The translations under genes and the position numbers were made by a program. From NCBI GenBank assembly GCA_036874045.1, contig CM072347.1, positions 1,862,501-1,926,500 of the forward strand: DNA of 64,000 nucleotides, in the 5' to 3' direction. This document shows positions 12,275 through 24,659 of this stretch, piece by piece. This stretch comes from Cymodocea nodosa (Eukaryota > Streptophyta > Magnoliopsida > Alismatales > Cymodoceaceae). The first letter of the stretch is position 1; every line of letters starts with the position of its first letter. The notes below the pieces were generated by a model. That model did not search any database. It saw nothing but the letters and a program-made list of their open reading frames with translations, and was not told the DNA's origin.

Positions 12275-15200
12275 TCATCTCCCCACTTCTTTGGTAATGT
12301 CGGTTGTAGGCAAGATGCCTCCTCCATAAGTAACAGAAGCAGGAATGGTCGGCCTCATCTTTTCGAGCTCATTGAAATACCAATCTGACATGTAGGCTTG
12401 TTTGGTGGGGATTTCTCCAAGCTCAGCGTTGCCCACAAGCATCGCCACCACATGAGACATGGACGGGCGGAGGTGTGGTTTAAGTTGGGTGCACAAGAGA
12501 GCCACCCCCATCATTCTGCGAACCTCTTCTTCCTCATATGACGAAAGTGTTGGGTCTATCAATTCCATGTTGTGGTCCTCCTCATGGAGTCGCCAGGCCT
12601 TCAACAAAGACATCCAAGTGTTGTAAACATTACTACTTATATATTGGTACTGGCATCACTTGTACATACAAGTACATGGAAAGTACCCATTCTAGGAGAT
12701 ACTGCTTCTCTTCCTCCAAGCAGGCGTTGGTGCTCGGCCTCCCAGATATGATCTCAAAAGCAACAACCCCGAAAGCGAATGTATCGGCCTTTTCTGTCAA
12801 ACGACCTCTCATTGCATACTCTGGCGCAAGATAACCACTGTAAAAAGATAAAAACAACAAAACACCATGTTGGTGGTGGTCGATTGATTATATAACTACA
12901 AGGTCGATTTAATTTAATCACTGGATGCGTACATGGTGCCGGCAACCCCAGTGCTGATGTGGGTCATGCGATCGTCATAGAGCTTTGCGAGGCCGAAGTC
13001 AGATATCTTGGGGTTGAGTTCGACATCAAGGAGGATGTTGCTAGCCTTGATGTCCCTGTGGATGATGCGTATGTTTGATTCCTCGTGCAAGTAAGCCAAG
13101 CCTCTAGCTGTGCCCAAGCAAATCTTGAAGCGTGTCGCCCAATCTAGGTGCGAACCGTTCTTACCTGTGACCATCATCCACACAACAAAAATATGCACTA
13201 TTTCATTCCTCTATTCCAACATAAATCCCATTCTACAAAACATCTTTGGTACGATAATTTAACATTCTATCTTCAAATTTATGAAGATTTTTATTTAATA
13301 GCAAGATATATAATATATAGATATATATATATATTATATAGACAATCTTACAATCTAGCATTTTTGAATTATAAAGAAATAACTAATCAAATAATGGTTT
13401 TATAGAATTTTTCTTTTAATTTTAATGGTAGCTTGTTATTACATAATATTCTAAAAGTATCACTCCACTTTATCCATTATACTTTAATTCTATCAATAGC
13501 ATCCTTTATAATTTTGGAAGTATAGGAGTGGCATGGGGGTGATCAGTGGTTGTGATGAATTTCTACCATCCCAAAAAAAAGACCAAGAATCGGAGTATGT
13601 ATGTCTACTTTGGGTGCATACCAAAAAGAAATCTATTAAGACTTCCATTTTCCATGTATTCATAGACTAGGAGCCTGTTGTCTTTTTCAACGCAGCAACC
13701 AAGCAATTTTACAAGATTTCGATGTTTGATTGCTGATATGGTGGCAGCCTCGGTGACAAACTGTTTTTTCCCTTGAAGTGAAGAAAACGAGAGTTGCTTC
13801 ACAGCCACTGGGGTTCCATCATTAACTATGCCCTGATAAAGAAAAATTTGACACATCCACACATCAGCATAGAATATTTTTAGATCCCTCATATTTGGAA
13901 CTGGTGGCAGGTAGGGCATGGAAACTATGGAAACCATGAATATGAAATATCAGCTTAATTTGCAGTGCTTTAATTTAGCAGACTGTGATGAAACTTGGAA
14001 ACTTGGGAAACGATTCTCACAGATACAAGTGCACCGCTACTTTGAAAGTTGCGTAAATAATTAAAAAATTTTGAGTTGTTTACGTAAGAATCAATGGATT
14101 CATCCACGTACATGAAATTGGAACAAAGAGAAATGATTCATATGACGTCTAAAGTGGCGCTACATTAGTTATACAAATTATTTTAACAGGCCTGCATATT
14201 TCAAATGGAAGAAATTCAGCAAATTAAACTGCTTAAGAAATCCAAGATTCAGGATAATTGGATTAGACGTTTATTGATTGTTAACTACATTTGCTGGAAA
14301 GAGAAAACTCACTTTAATAAGGTTACCGTACTTTGGAATTTAATTGCAGAATTGGAGGTTCATGGCTAATTGGTAGCATCAGCATATAGATGCACATGAT
14401 AAACATGCACTTTCTAGAAAATACAAACCAAAGAGACTAAGAAATTTTATGCTATAGGTGATCTTCTGAATGCAATATGTTCTAAAAACTAGTCCATAAA
14501 ATTTAGTTGAGAGTTGTGGCAACAATTCCTCCGTTGGAATTTTTAAGGTTTTCCTTTTATTATTGAATTAAAGCTTGGATGCCACCAATCATAAATAGAG
14601 AATTGGTAAGAAATACGATCAAGGAAAGTACAAATTTTAAATATACACTTTACTAGTTCTAAGAGTAATTGGTAATGTTTTTCTATAAGGATCACCTTAA
14701 AGACAGCTCCAAATCCCCCCATGCCAAGTTTATTTGCTTCATTAAATTTTTTTGTAGCTCTTTTCAATTCAGCATAGCTGAAACTCTTTGGAATTGTAGC
14801 CAATCCATATAACTCTGCATTTTCAAAAAGGCCATGTCAAGTAGAAGCTAACACTTTGCAATGAACATCATTGTGTTGCATGTCTAACCATGTCGACTAA
14901 AAATAATTTATTTAGCATCATCAAGAATATAATTACCTTCGCCCTCATCCATGTTCACTTCCCTCTTTCTTCTCCATACACAAACTCCTATGATACAGAG
15001 TGAAAAACAAGATACAATACCAACTATAATTCCAACAATTAAAGCAGTTTTATTCCTTTCTGAAGTATTGTTTGGTGGTTGATTGCTGACAGTTGGCTTG
15101 AAATCTGAAAAAACAGCATAAGTGGATTTTTCTCATATTATAAATATTAAATGATATTAAAAGATGATATATATTTGTAATAAGTAAGATTTTTCAAAAA

Positions 15201-18200
15201 TTAACCAATAATTTTGTACCTTACACATTTTAAAAAGAAGATGTCTCATTTGCATCATATTAATTGCATCAAATACATATGATATGGAAAATATTTATAT
15301 ATCATATCCAAATATATTGAAAATTTAAATAATTTTAAATTTTATCTAAGAACAGTGCGATACTTTACATTGCATACAATTTGAAGTTCATACGTAGAAG
15401 TAGTGTGGTATTTTATGTTGCAAACATTTTCTAAACTTAGAGCATAATAATATTTTTTATTGTGAATAATTTTAAGCTTATATTTAGAAGTAACGTAACA
15501 TTTTTATATTTTAAAAATTTGAAACTTCTATCTAAAAATATAAATATATTATTTTAGATAATTGAATACATACATATATACGTACATAAGACAATGCTGC
15601 TGTAGGTGCCCACAACAGCATCCAGCTCTCTTTTTTTTTAAATGTAAAGTTTTTTTTTTTTTATGTAAAAATTTTGCGCAAACAAGTAAAAATAGGCCTT
15701 ACATTTTGATTAACAAAGGCTAAACCACTCATTCTGACGGGAAAAGGCATAAAGCAGTAAAAAATACATACCTGGGGTGACACTAATAGCTGATATTAAT
15801 GGTCCATAGTAACCTTGTGTGGGAAGACAACAAGTACCCTTTCCTGCCCAAAAGAAGTGGATTTCAAGAAAATTATTGATGACCCTAGCTTTGTACTGCC
15901 TCTTGATTGCTCTGAAGGGAACTCCACCAGCTTCCTTTTTAATATCGAAGTCTCTAACCGTGAGATTCCCCTAAGGCACATTACAGTAAGAAAAGTCATA
16001 ATATGCATGAGAAACTCACTCTTGCTGCTTTAAAACTTAAATAGTACATGAGTAGTAGGTTTGTCGAATTTTGCAAGAAAAGATTCGCCATAATTTTTAA
16101 TCTGACTTGTAATTTTAGCATCATTTTTTGATATATGTGCAAGGAAACTTTTCATGACTTAGTTCTAAAATAATTGGATTATTTCAAACTAAATCATTGA
16201 TTCATTCAAAACATATAAAATATATTCTAAGATCTATCTTTTATATTATTTAAAACATATATTATATTTATATGATATAATAAATATATTTTATAACATA
16301 TGTAAATATTTTATATTTGTATATTATAAATAAATTATTATGTTATATCACATATTTTACGTTTAAAAACATAAATATTTAAAATAATCTATATTATATC
16401 ATATAAGGAATGTACATGTAATTATATATGTTATATTTATAGATATATAACTATTTATTGTTGGAAGAAAGGAATATTGGTGAAAGTATAAGGATTTCTT
16501 AAGCAAATATAAGACTTCTATATATAGGAGGTTACGTAAATATAACTAGTACAACAATATCAATGTGGAGCTAAACCCATATATACAAACTTAAATCCCT
16601 AATACATTATTTTCTAGTCATATGCATACCTGAATGTAAATGTCGAATATCCGTCTCCTAGAGCTCTTCTTTAAGCCATGGTCATTAGTAAAAGCAATTT
16701 CTGCAAATTGAAGTTCCACATTGTATGCTCCATTTTCCATCCCTAGACCATAATATCTCAGTGAAGATGGTGATAACCTTGCAGTCTGAAATAGACCTGG
16801 ATCTAAAGTGTTCATGATCTTGGACAAACTACTTTGTTCGTATTCAGGATTTTGAGATTCAATAAATGTTTCAGTGCTACTAACTGCCCACCTTTTAGTG
16901 TATCTTACAAAATATGATGTAGTAATTAAGTTGTGATTGTCGGCCTCATAGTTTGTGTCATCAGATGATATAATTCCAACACCACCACAGTTTATGGCAA
17001 AGGAGTAATCTGCAAAGTAGTGGTAGTAGATTTAACGTTTATTAATTAAACAAATAATGGTAGAAATTTTCCATGTTCCCATGAATTGGTAATATTCTTG
17101 TACAAACAATGAAAAAAATACTTACATCTTGGATTATTACGATGGCATGGGAAATTTCGTTGCAAGCAGTCCAAACCCTTGGGCATGACACTAAAAATAC
17201 AAGAATAGGATATGTTAAGCACATAAATATTGCATAAAAATTTTGTAATTTCATTTACATAAAGGTAGAAGGGGTGCAGGTAAGCACTTGTAGAAATCAT
17301 CAATGTCAAAATTGTTGGCAACCAAGTTCCTGTACAGAAAATAACAAAAAAGCCGAAGTAATTATAAAAGAACAACAACAATGACATGTAAAATAGCATT
17401 CTCACCTAAAGTTTCATTATTTATTTTACGAAGTAGTTTTCTTATAAATTGTACAATTAAATAATCGACTAGTAGGATTAGCTTTACAAAAATTCAGGGA
17501 TCCATTTTATTTATGGAATGAAGTTTCTTACCGTTTGTTGCAGAAGATGGTTAGCAATAGCAACAAAATAAAAAAGCAGCAAGTAAACACATTACAATTG
17601 AAGATTCTTTTGAGCAGCCCAAGGAGGAATACGTCCCGATAGTTCATTGTAGGATAGATCACTGCAAACAGTAGAGAATATCATGTTTCTCTATCAAACA
17701 CTAAGTAAAGATATACAAATAAAAGGTGAGATGGCATGTCATACATATTTAAAAGAGTTCCAGACTTCTTTCTTGGTACATTACCAGAAATGCTATTATT
17801 TCCAAGAAATCTGTAGCGCGATATGAAATTATTAGCAACACAAAGAAGACCTTTCAATTAGGAACGTAAAAGTTTAATTCACTCACAGGTATTCAAGTGA
17901 CTTCATATTAAAAAGATTAGGTGGAAGCGTGCCTGTGAGATTATTGAAGCTCAGATCCCTGAAATGATCAAAAACTCAAGATAACGAGAAACTTTGATTT
18001 GCAGTTTGATGTAAAGGAAAATAAAATGAAATAAACAACACTCACAGATGTTTCATTTTTTGAAACTTCCCGATGTCAGTTGGAATGACATCAGAAATCT
18101 TAGCATTTCTCAAGATCCTGTTAAAACATGAATAGGATTCTAGTAATTCGTGATATCCTCAAAATCGAATATTGATATTTTACAAAAGAGAATAAGAGAG

Positions 18201-21200
18201 AGCGAATTTTTGATAATCTTACAAGGTGGACAACGATTTCATATTTGCAATAAATGCCAAAGATGAGGTGCCATTTGACAGGTCACCAATACGCCTAAAT
18301 CAATAATGCATCAAATGAAAAATGGAGCACCTAACTTCAAAATAAACATAGGGAATATTTAATGCTTGTTAGGAATTTACTTGCTTTCCTTTATGATACT
18401 ACAACCACTACAAATAGTTATTCAAGACCTTATAGTAAGCATACTTACAGTTCTTGAAGACCTTGAAGATTACCAAGACATGAAGGAATAGGACCTTGAA
18501 AGGAATTGCCTTGAAGGCCCCTACGGTAGGTGTAAGGTAAGTAAGTAGTTAGCCATTGTATAATTTACATGGAATGACAATATAACATAAGACGGGTATA
18601 ACAAGTAATGTCGTAAAAATTTCTTCTTACAAGGATCGAAGGTTTGTTAAATTTCCAAGAAACTCTGGAACTTTTCCTCCAAAATCATTGTCAAATGCAG
18701 TCCTGTAGTGAGAACAATGTAGACAATCATTTATATTTTCATGTAAAAGCCTTGAGTAGCCTTGTCGTTATGACTTTGATAAATGTTAAAAATTTACATG
18801 ATCTTCAACTTCTTAAGCTTTGCAAATGTTGGTGGAATTTCTCCACTGACTCCCATACTGTCTATATAACTGTTGAAAAAGAAAAAAGTTAGATGATGAT
18901 TTCCCATTTATGGATTTACCACAAAATGTTAACAACTTCCGTGATAGAAATTTCTAGACACTTGCATTTGCTCTAGGCTTTTCAAGTTCCCAAGCTCTGG
19001 TGGAAGCGAACCACTGAAGTTATTCATCCCCATACCTCTGCAAATAGAAAATACTCATCAAACATTAAGTGCCTTTGTCATAGTAAAATGTGCGCACACT
19101 ACTATCAGAATGTATGCTGTGCCCACAATTAAAGGATAATTTATTTATCTCACAGTGAAATAAGTTCTGGAAGTTTTCCAAGCTCCTTTGGTATAACTCC
19201 TGATAATGCATTTTTACCTATGCTCCTTTAGCATAAAGAAGTAAAATATTAATCCGTAGATACAAAAATGAAACCAGCCATTCACGGTAGTACTACATTT
19301 ATTTATATATAAAACTTACAAGTTTTTCATTGCCGAAAAGTTTCCAATGAATGCTGGCAGAGGACCAACCAAGTAATTATCAGCAATTTGTCTGCAATTT
19401 AGAAAAATTTAACATATATTGGAATGAGCCCAATAAATTTTTGAAAATAATGTTTTTCACTAGAAGCACCTAAAAACCTTTTGTAATTGGTTTTAAAAAG
19501 AAAAAGAGTACTCATAGGTTATATTGATATTTTACAAGGGATAAGTGTGAAGGAGCAATTATTAATATTAAAATTATAAGAAGAGAAATTAAAAAATTTC
19601 CAAAAATCATAGGTTTACACTAGGGGTCCTCTTCAAGTCTGTATTTAATTGTGCATGAAATAACTAAAGAAATGTAAGAGAAATATCCTAACGTATATCA
19701 TTTGCTAAGTAAGTTAAGAATTAGTCCTAAATTAAAATAATAGAGAGATATTTTACGGTTCAAAGGATTTAAAATGTGAAGATAATAAATGCGAAAATAA
19801 ATTTTATTTATGTTGTCAAATACCCAGTTAAACGTGATCCGTACCTTATTTTTATTTATACAAAAATAATATAGCCACATCCTAATTTGTATTTATCTTA
19901 TAAATATTTAAGAATTGGAAACGAATAAAAATAGTATAATGCTTGACATTAGTTCGTTTTTAATCATTCTTGAATTATAATTTATTCGATCATTTTAATT
20001 TTTCATATCTGGCATGCATTTATATTAGTGTTCATATTCTAAAAATAAAAACAAATATGGGTATGGCAAGTCATACATCCAATCCATACTTGATTCCATC
20101 TGGAACTAAAACGTATTGACCCAAACTTACTTGAGACTGGCATTCAAGGAAACAAATCGACACACATTAATTCTAGGAGATGTGTCTGAGTTGTCATGGA
20201 TTCGTGGGGCCCACAAATGACATGGCAAGTAGGTTGGCATGTCAAATGATGAACATGCAATGTATGATTAGGCCTATGCTTGTATAGTTGTATGGTTGGT
20301 CATCTGCTTGACAATAAAAACGTGAGACTCATGATTGTCCAAGCCAAACCCCAGTTCCCCATGTTTTTGTATCTTGAATTGGGTAATCGATCCAGTGAAT
20401 GCCATTCGATTGATGGATTGTCATGATGCACAACCGTCAATCAGGTAAAGTGTCTTATTTACTAAAATTTTTTGTGATGAACATTATTGGATCAGATGCA
20501 AAATAAGAGTTTGAATTTTGGTCATTCAAATCAAGATCCAAATTTAACTATAAACTGAAATACACTAAAAAAAAGGATTATGTTATATATCAACATAAAT
20601 AAGATTGGTTGATACATGTTGTGTCGGTATACGAAGCAATTTGGCGCATATTTTGTTTATTTTGAATGACCCATGAGATATACTTTAGCATTTGTATTAT
20701 GGTGTAAATTAATAGAAATCATATGCTTACGGTGAAACATGCATATAGATGTTAAAAAATGCATATTTTACTTAAATTGTAAGAATTGCATTATTTGATA
20801 TCATGCAACCATTTATTGACATGTGCTTTGTGAATGTAACATTTGCATGATTAGATAATTATAGTATGACTAACGAATTCGACTACATGGGTCAATTCAT
20901 AGTATCATACGCATAATTATGATTATGGTAGTCAACTTTTAGACTTAATTGTAGAGCACATATGTGACTTTAAACAACACATACCATTTTTGTAAGCATA
21001 TATGGATTACTACACTAAATCATTGAAGAGAAGTAGATTTATCTACACGTATGAATGTTGAGTACAACACATACCATTTTTGGGAGCTTGCAGTACTTGA
21101 AATTTAAAGGAGTATAATCAAAACGACTTACAGGTCATCTAGCTTTGAAAAAGTCTTGAGCTCATCTGGAATAGTCCCCGTGATATTTAATTTAAATGCA

Positions 21201-21984
21201 GTCCTAATTATAAACAATAAGATCCGTGAGGAACAATACAAGATAACAGAAAAGAGAGGTACAAGTACATCTTCACAAACTCTATTGCAAATGGAAATTC
21301 CTCAAAAAATTAAAAACCTGTATGATGGATAATTAGCAAAGTTGTTATAAATAACTCACAGTCTGATGATATGGCAAGTAGAGCCATTGTTGCTGCTACA
21401 ATCACACAAGATGGATGGATTGAATAAATCATAGTTATCCCTAATTTTGTCGTCGGCTGTTATGGCGTAGCCCGTGCAAGGATCACCGTTGCCAGTGTCA
21501 TTCCAAGGTAGCTTGGACATGGTGGATGAGATGTTCCACTTCCTGAAAATGGAGTTCAACGCCTCAACTGCACAATATATAAGAGGATCGGAGCTTGTTA
21601 GCAATTATTCTCCAAAACTCTTGCAAATTAAACAATAACTTGTGCATGTATATACACACACACATACACTCGTACACACATATATATGGTACATACATGA
21701 CTGGTTGATCTGAAAAGGTCCGGAGGAGGAAGAAGTAGTGAATGGATATTCATACCTTCAGTTGGGTCAGTTCTTCTGGGGGAAGACGGTGGGCTGCTCT
21801 GGGCAATTGCATGGTGGTGGTGGAGAAAGAGAGTGGCAGCAATATTGAAGATTATTAAGGGTAAGGAACACATGCGTGGTGGAGTTGCTGTTTTTCCTGC
21901 AATACTCTTCTTCCTCATCATCTCTGGAGATGTACAAGAAGGAAGGAGGGAGAACGCTAAGGAACGAGGAGTTGAATCCATCAC
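12275..21984 (-). CDS. Gene 2: LRR-malectin receptor-like kinase (LRR-VIII-2), complete
   Basis: 24 exons joining to 3,180 nt (1,059 aa): 21984-21756, 21567-21360, 21203-21132, 19391-19320, 19225-19154, 19037-18966, 18869-18798, 18702-18631, 18520-18449, 18294-18223, 18117-18046, 17958-17887, 17810-17745, 17661-17596, 17329-17288, 17190-17126, 17009-16630, 15970-15772, 15104-14937, 14814-14696, 13832-13622, 13164-12933, 12837-12687, 12598-12275. Residues 1-76 hold the signal region, with a hydrophobic core after Met38; Met38 or Met22/23 could be the real start. LRR N-cap is 77-145, LRRs 146-443 (ten 72-nt exons, then 66, 66 and 42), malectin about 466-658, membrane helix about 679-702. Kinase: ATP loop GMGGFG 745-750, VAVK Lys766, HRD Asp862, DFG Asp880, APEY, so an RD kinase with all key residues. 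Length and exon order match the Arabidopsis At1g56140 type. The intron after exon 6 has a GC donor. The ligand is unknown. Confidence 0.9.
15105..15771 (-). other. Long intron 18 of gene 2
   Basis: This intron is 667 bp and AT-rich. It is shared at the same length with gene 4 (49,090-49,756), whereas genes 1 and 3 have 119 bp. It separates the malectin end from the membrane-helix exon. No coding sequence or element was recognised; it is an informative marker of exchange between genes 2 and 4. Confidence 0.8.
15971..16629 (-). other. Intron 17 of gene 2, lacking the copia insert
   Basis: This intron is 659 bp. The part at about 16,140-16,610 is strongly AT-rich (runs such as TATATTATA) and does not resemble the copia remnants found in the same intron of genes 1, 3 and 4. 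Confidence 0.75.
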
Positions 21985-24659
21985 TGGTACACCTTTAATA
22001 GATAGAACAACACTTCAACGAAAGCAAACGTAAAAATAATAAATTACAAACATCAACACCGCTTTCAACTTTCGAAAGGCAGTCGAGAAGTTACCAGGAA
22101 ATGGATTTATTAATTTCGTTTGACTTTCATTGTTTTAGTTTTATCATGAAACTACCGATCGCGAAATGTGTGGTAAAATTCGATTTGCATTAATATTAGC
22201 GTTTGATTTCTTTGCAATGGTGACCAATATATATATATTAAGGTCTATTAACTAATTTATTGTGCTTCTGCAAAACATTTTCTATCTCCCTTATGGGTTT
22301 TGCAAGATAAAAAAATTTGATTAAGGTTTTGCAACTGAATGAATTTATTAATTAATTTTACCTTTAGGTGAGAAATTTATTTCAGTTTCAAATAATAATG
22401 TTTTTAGCAAAAATGATGAAGACTAGCTAAATTATTCGAAGGTAGGTTGGACATAATGGATGCGATATTCCACTTCCTAAATATCAAGATCCTCAACATT
22501 CTTTTTAATTAAACAGCATCCATACATGTACGTGTGCCGTACCTTCAGCTGGGTCAGTTCTACTTCTCGGAGAGAAGACGCTAGACGCGTTTGTTTTAAA
22601 AGCTCTTAAATGTAACTTTTTAACATTTTCTATTTTAAAAGCTTCATACAACGCATTACATATGTTTCATTTTCAACGTCGTTTTCCTTGAAGCCATTTG
22701 CCGTGTGTTTAAAAAGTCCAACTAGAATTGGTACTATTGACGATTGATTTCTTCGATGAGGGACAAGGGCAACCTTTGCACCCTGTGCAAGAGGAGATGA
22801 ACGGATTTTTGTTGTGGTTTTGTATGATTTGAAATTAATTTTTTCTCTTATATATTTTGTATGATAAGAAAAGTTTATTGACTGGTTTTAAACTCAGAGA
22901 GAAGTCGACACTGCTACGGCTACTCGAGAAGTTTCCGAGAAATGAATTTATTTTGTTTGTCATTTGTACGTGACAGTCTACGCTACTTTCAAATAATAAT
23001 GTGGATCAAGAAAAGTCTAACGCAAATTTATATTGTTTTGCTTTGCCACTTGTCATGAATCCCCAAACAATTAATGTGTCACAAAATTCAACTTACACTA
23101 ATACTAATTATAATCAAAAGGATTTGAAAAGTTTGATATTCAGATTTAGATTAGAAATAGACAGAAGAGACCTCTCAAACTTCATGTGGTCGATAATATT
23201 TATTGTAAATAAATGTGACTTATGTAAATATTTTTTGCAAGATTTATTTTCATAGACCGATTTTAAACTTGCGATGAAAAATATAAACTTCCTTATCGTC
23301 CAGTTGTACCCCGTTCAATGGTGTTTACACTCGTCGAGTTGCTTATAATTTTATATTTTTTATTTTATTGCAAGAAAGAAAAACCTAAAGTTTACTTGAT
23401 TATTTATTAGTTAGAAGGTCATTGCAATAACAAAGTTCCTTTTTGACATTGAAATATAATCTAGCATTTTTAAAATTTGCCTCAGACGAAACGTAAGCGG
23501 TTTTTTGGTCTTTGTCAATAAGTTTATTTATCACTAGAGATTAATTTGCAGCTACATTTGTGCTCTTTTTCAGTCATTATTCACATTCTAATTTATCATT
23601 ATCTTATTTTTTTTGTCATTTCCTTGAAATCACTTAGGATATATAGTTGAAAAGGTCCAACCAACCAGCATTGATATTAACAAGTAATAGATATAAAAAT
23701 ATGAAAATGAATTTGTTTTGTTTGGCTTTCATTGTCTTCATGAAACTACTGGTCACAATACGTGTGAGAAATTTCAATTTGCATTAATATTAACATTTGA
23801 TTTCTTTGGAATATATATGCAACTGCGTCAATAGCAAATTAAGGTCTATTAATTAATTTATTGTGTTTCTGCAGTTATCGCTGAAGTCAACATGTTCTAT
23901 CTCTCTCGTAGATTTTGCAAGACTAAAAAAAAATTGATTAAGGTTTTGCAACCGAATGAAAATTAATTAATTTTACCTTTAGGTAAGAAATTTTAATGTA
24001 ATAAAGATTTATTTCACTTTCAAATAATAATGCTTTGAGCAAAAATGACAAAGACCATCTAAAGAAGTCCTCGTGACAGGGATTCGCGTTGTTTAACATT
24101 TATATATTGTCAAAAAATCTAGCTGCCATTGAAGTTAACAATTTATTTATTTATTTTTCTTTTCGCGTGAGAGGAAATTACAAGAATGGGTATCTTTGGT
24201 ATTTTTGTTATATTTCAACTCATGTTTAAGTTATTTCTTGCGGATTTTCTATGATATAAAAATTGGTTAGTGGTAATTTTTTATGTTATTATTTTTTTTT
24301 TTTTTTTGATCCTCTTTAGACACGCATCGATAACAGGTAAGTTAGGTAGATGGTATACATAATTACAATTTGTCATCTTGATTTTACTTATGTTCAAACA
24401 TAATTAATTTTAAAGTTATTACAAAAGTAGGTGTTTAGTAGTAGATGTAAATGTATTTGGTTAGTGTTATTGGTAGTTGGTTTTGCAACTAAATGAAAAT
24501 TTATTTTACCTTTAAATTATATTTTTTATTATATAAAATTTTATTCGACGTAGGTACCTTTAGATAATAAATTTTTATTACACAAATATTTATTTTACTT
24601 TTAAATAATAAAAATAAAAATATAGATATAGAAAGATTATAATATATGTATATATTATA
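21985..24659. repeat. Upstream flank of gene 2 (module copy 2)
   Basis: From exon 2 of gene 2 (21,360) to about 24,000 this region matches 39,263-41,950 at a constant offset of 17,903 bp with few differences, marking a recent duplication or conversion tract. It includes the decayed exon 1-2 fragment at about 22,440-22,600 and the conserved open stretch 23,001-23,255. No separate gene is supported. Confidence 0.75.
22440..22600 (-). pseudogene. Fossil exon 1-exon 2 fragment upstream of gene 2
   Basis: On the minus strand the end of an exon 1 is readable (SRTDPAEG, then GTACGG as donor, boundary at 22,543; gene 2 itself has RTDPTEG). After a short intron-like gap comes an exon 2 start (VEDL..., RKWNIASIMSNLPSN) with a 5-nt deletion and an in-frame stop. 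Matching fossils lie before genes 3 and 4. It is a relic of an older tandem copy. Confidence 0.7.

Noticed and set aside
17522-17590. Possible extra coding exon (VANHLLQQT) between LRR exons 14 and 15
   Set aside because: No acceptor AG precedes it after the exon 14 donor, and exon 15 already supplies the expected NLVANNF sequence.
22540-22620. Alternative functional first exon for gene 2
   Set aside because: Only the 3' end of an exon 1 survives, no Met or signal peptide could be read upstream, and the adjacent exon 2 copy has a stop; kept as a fossil instead.
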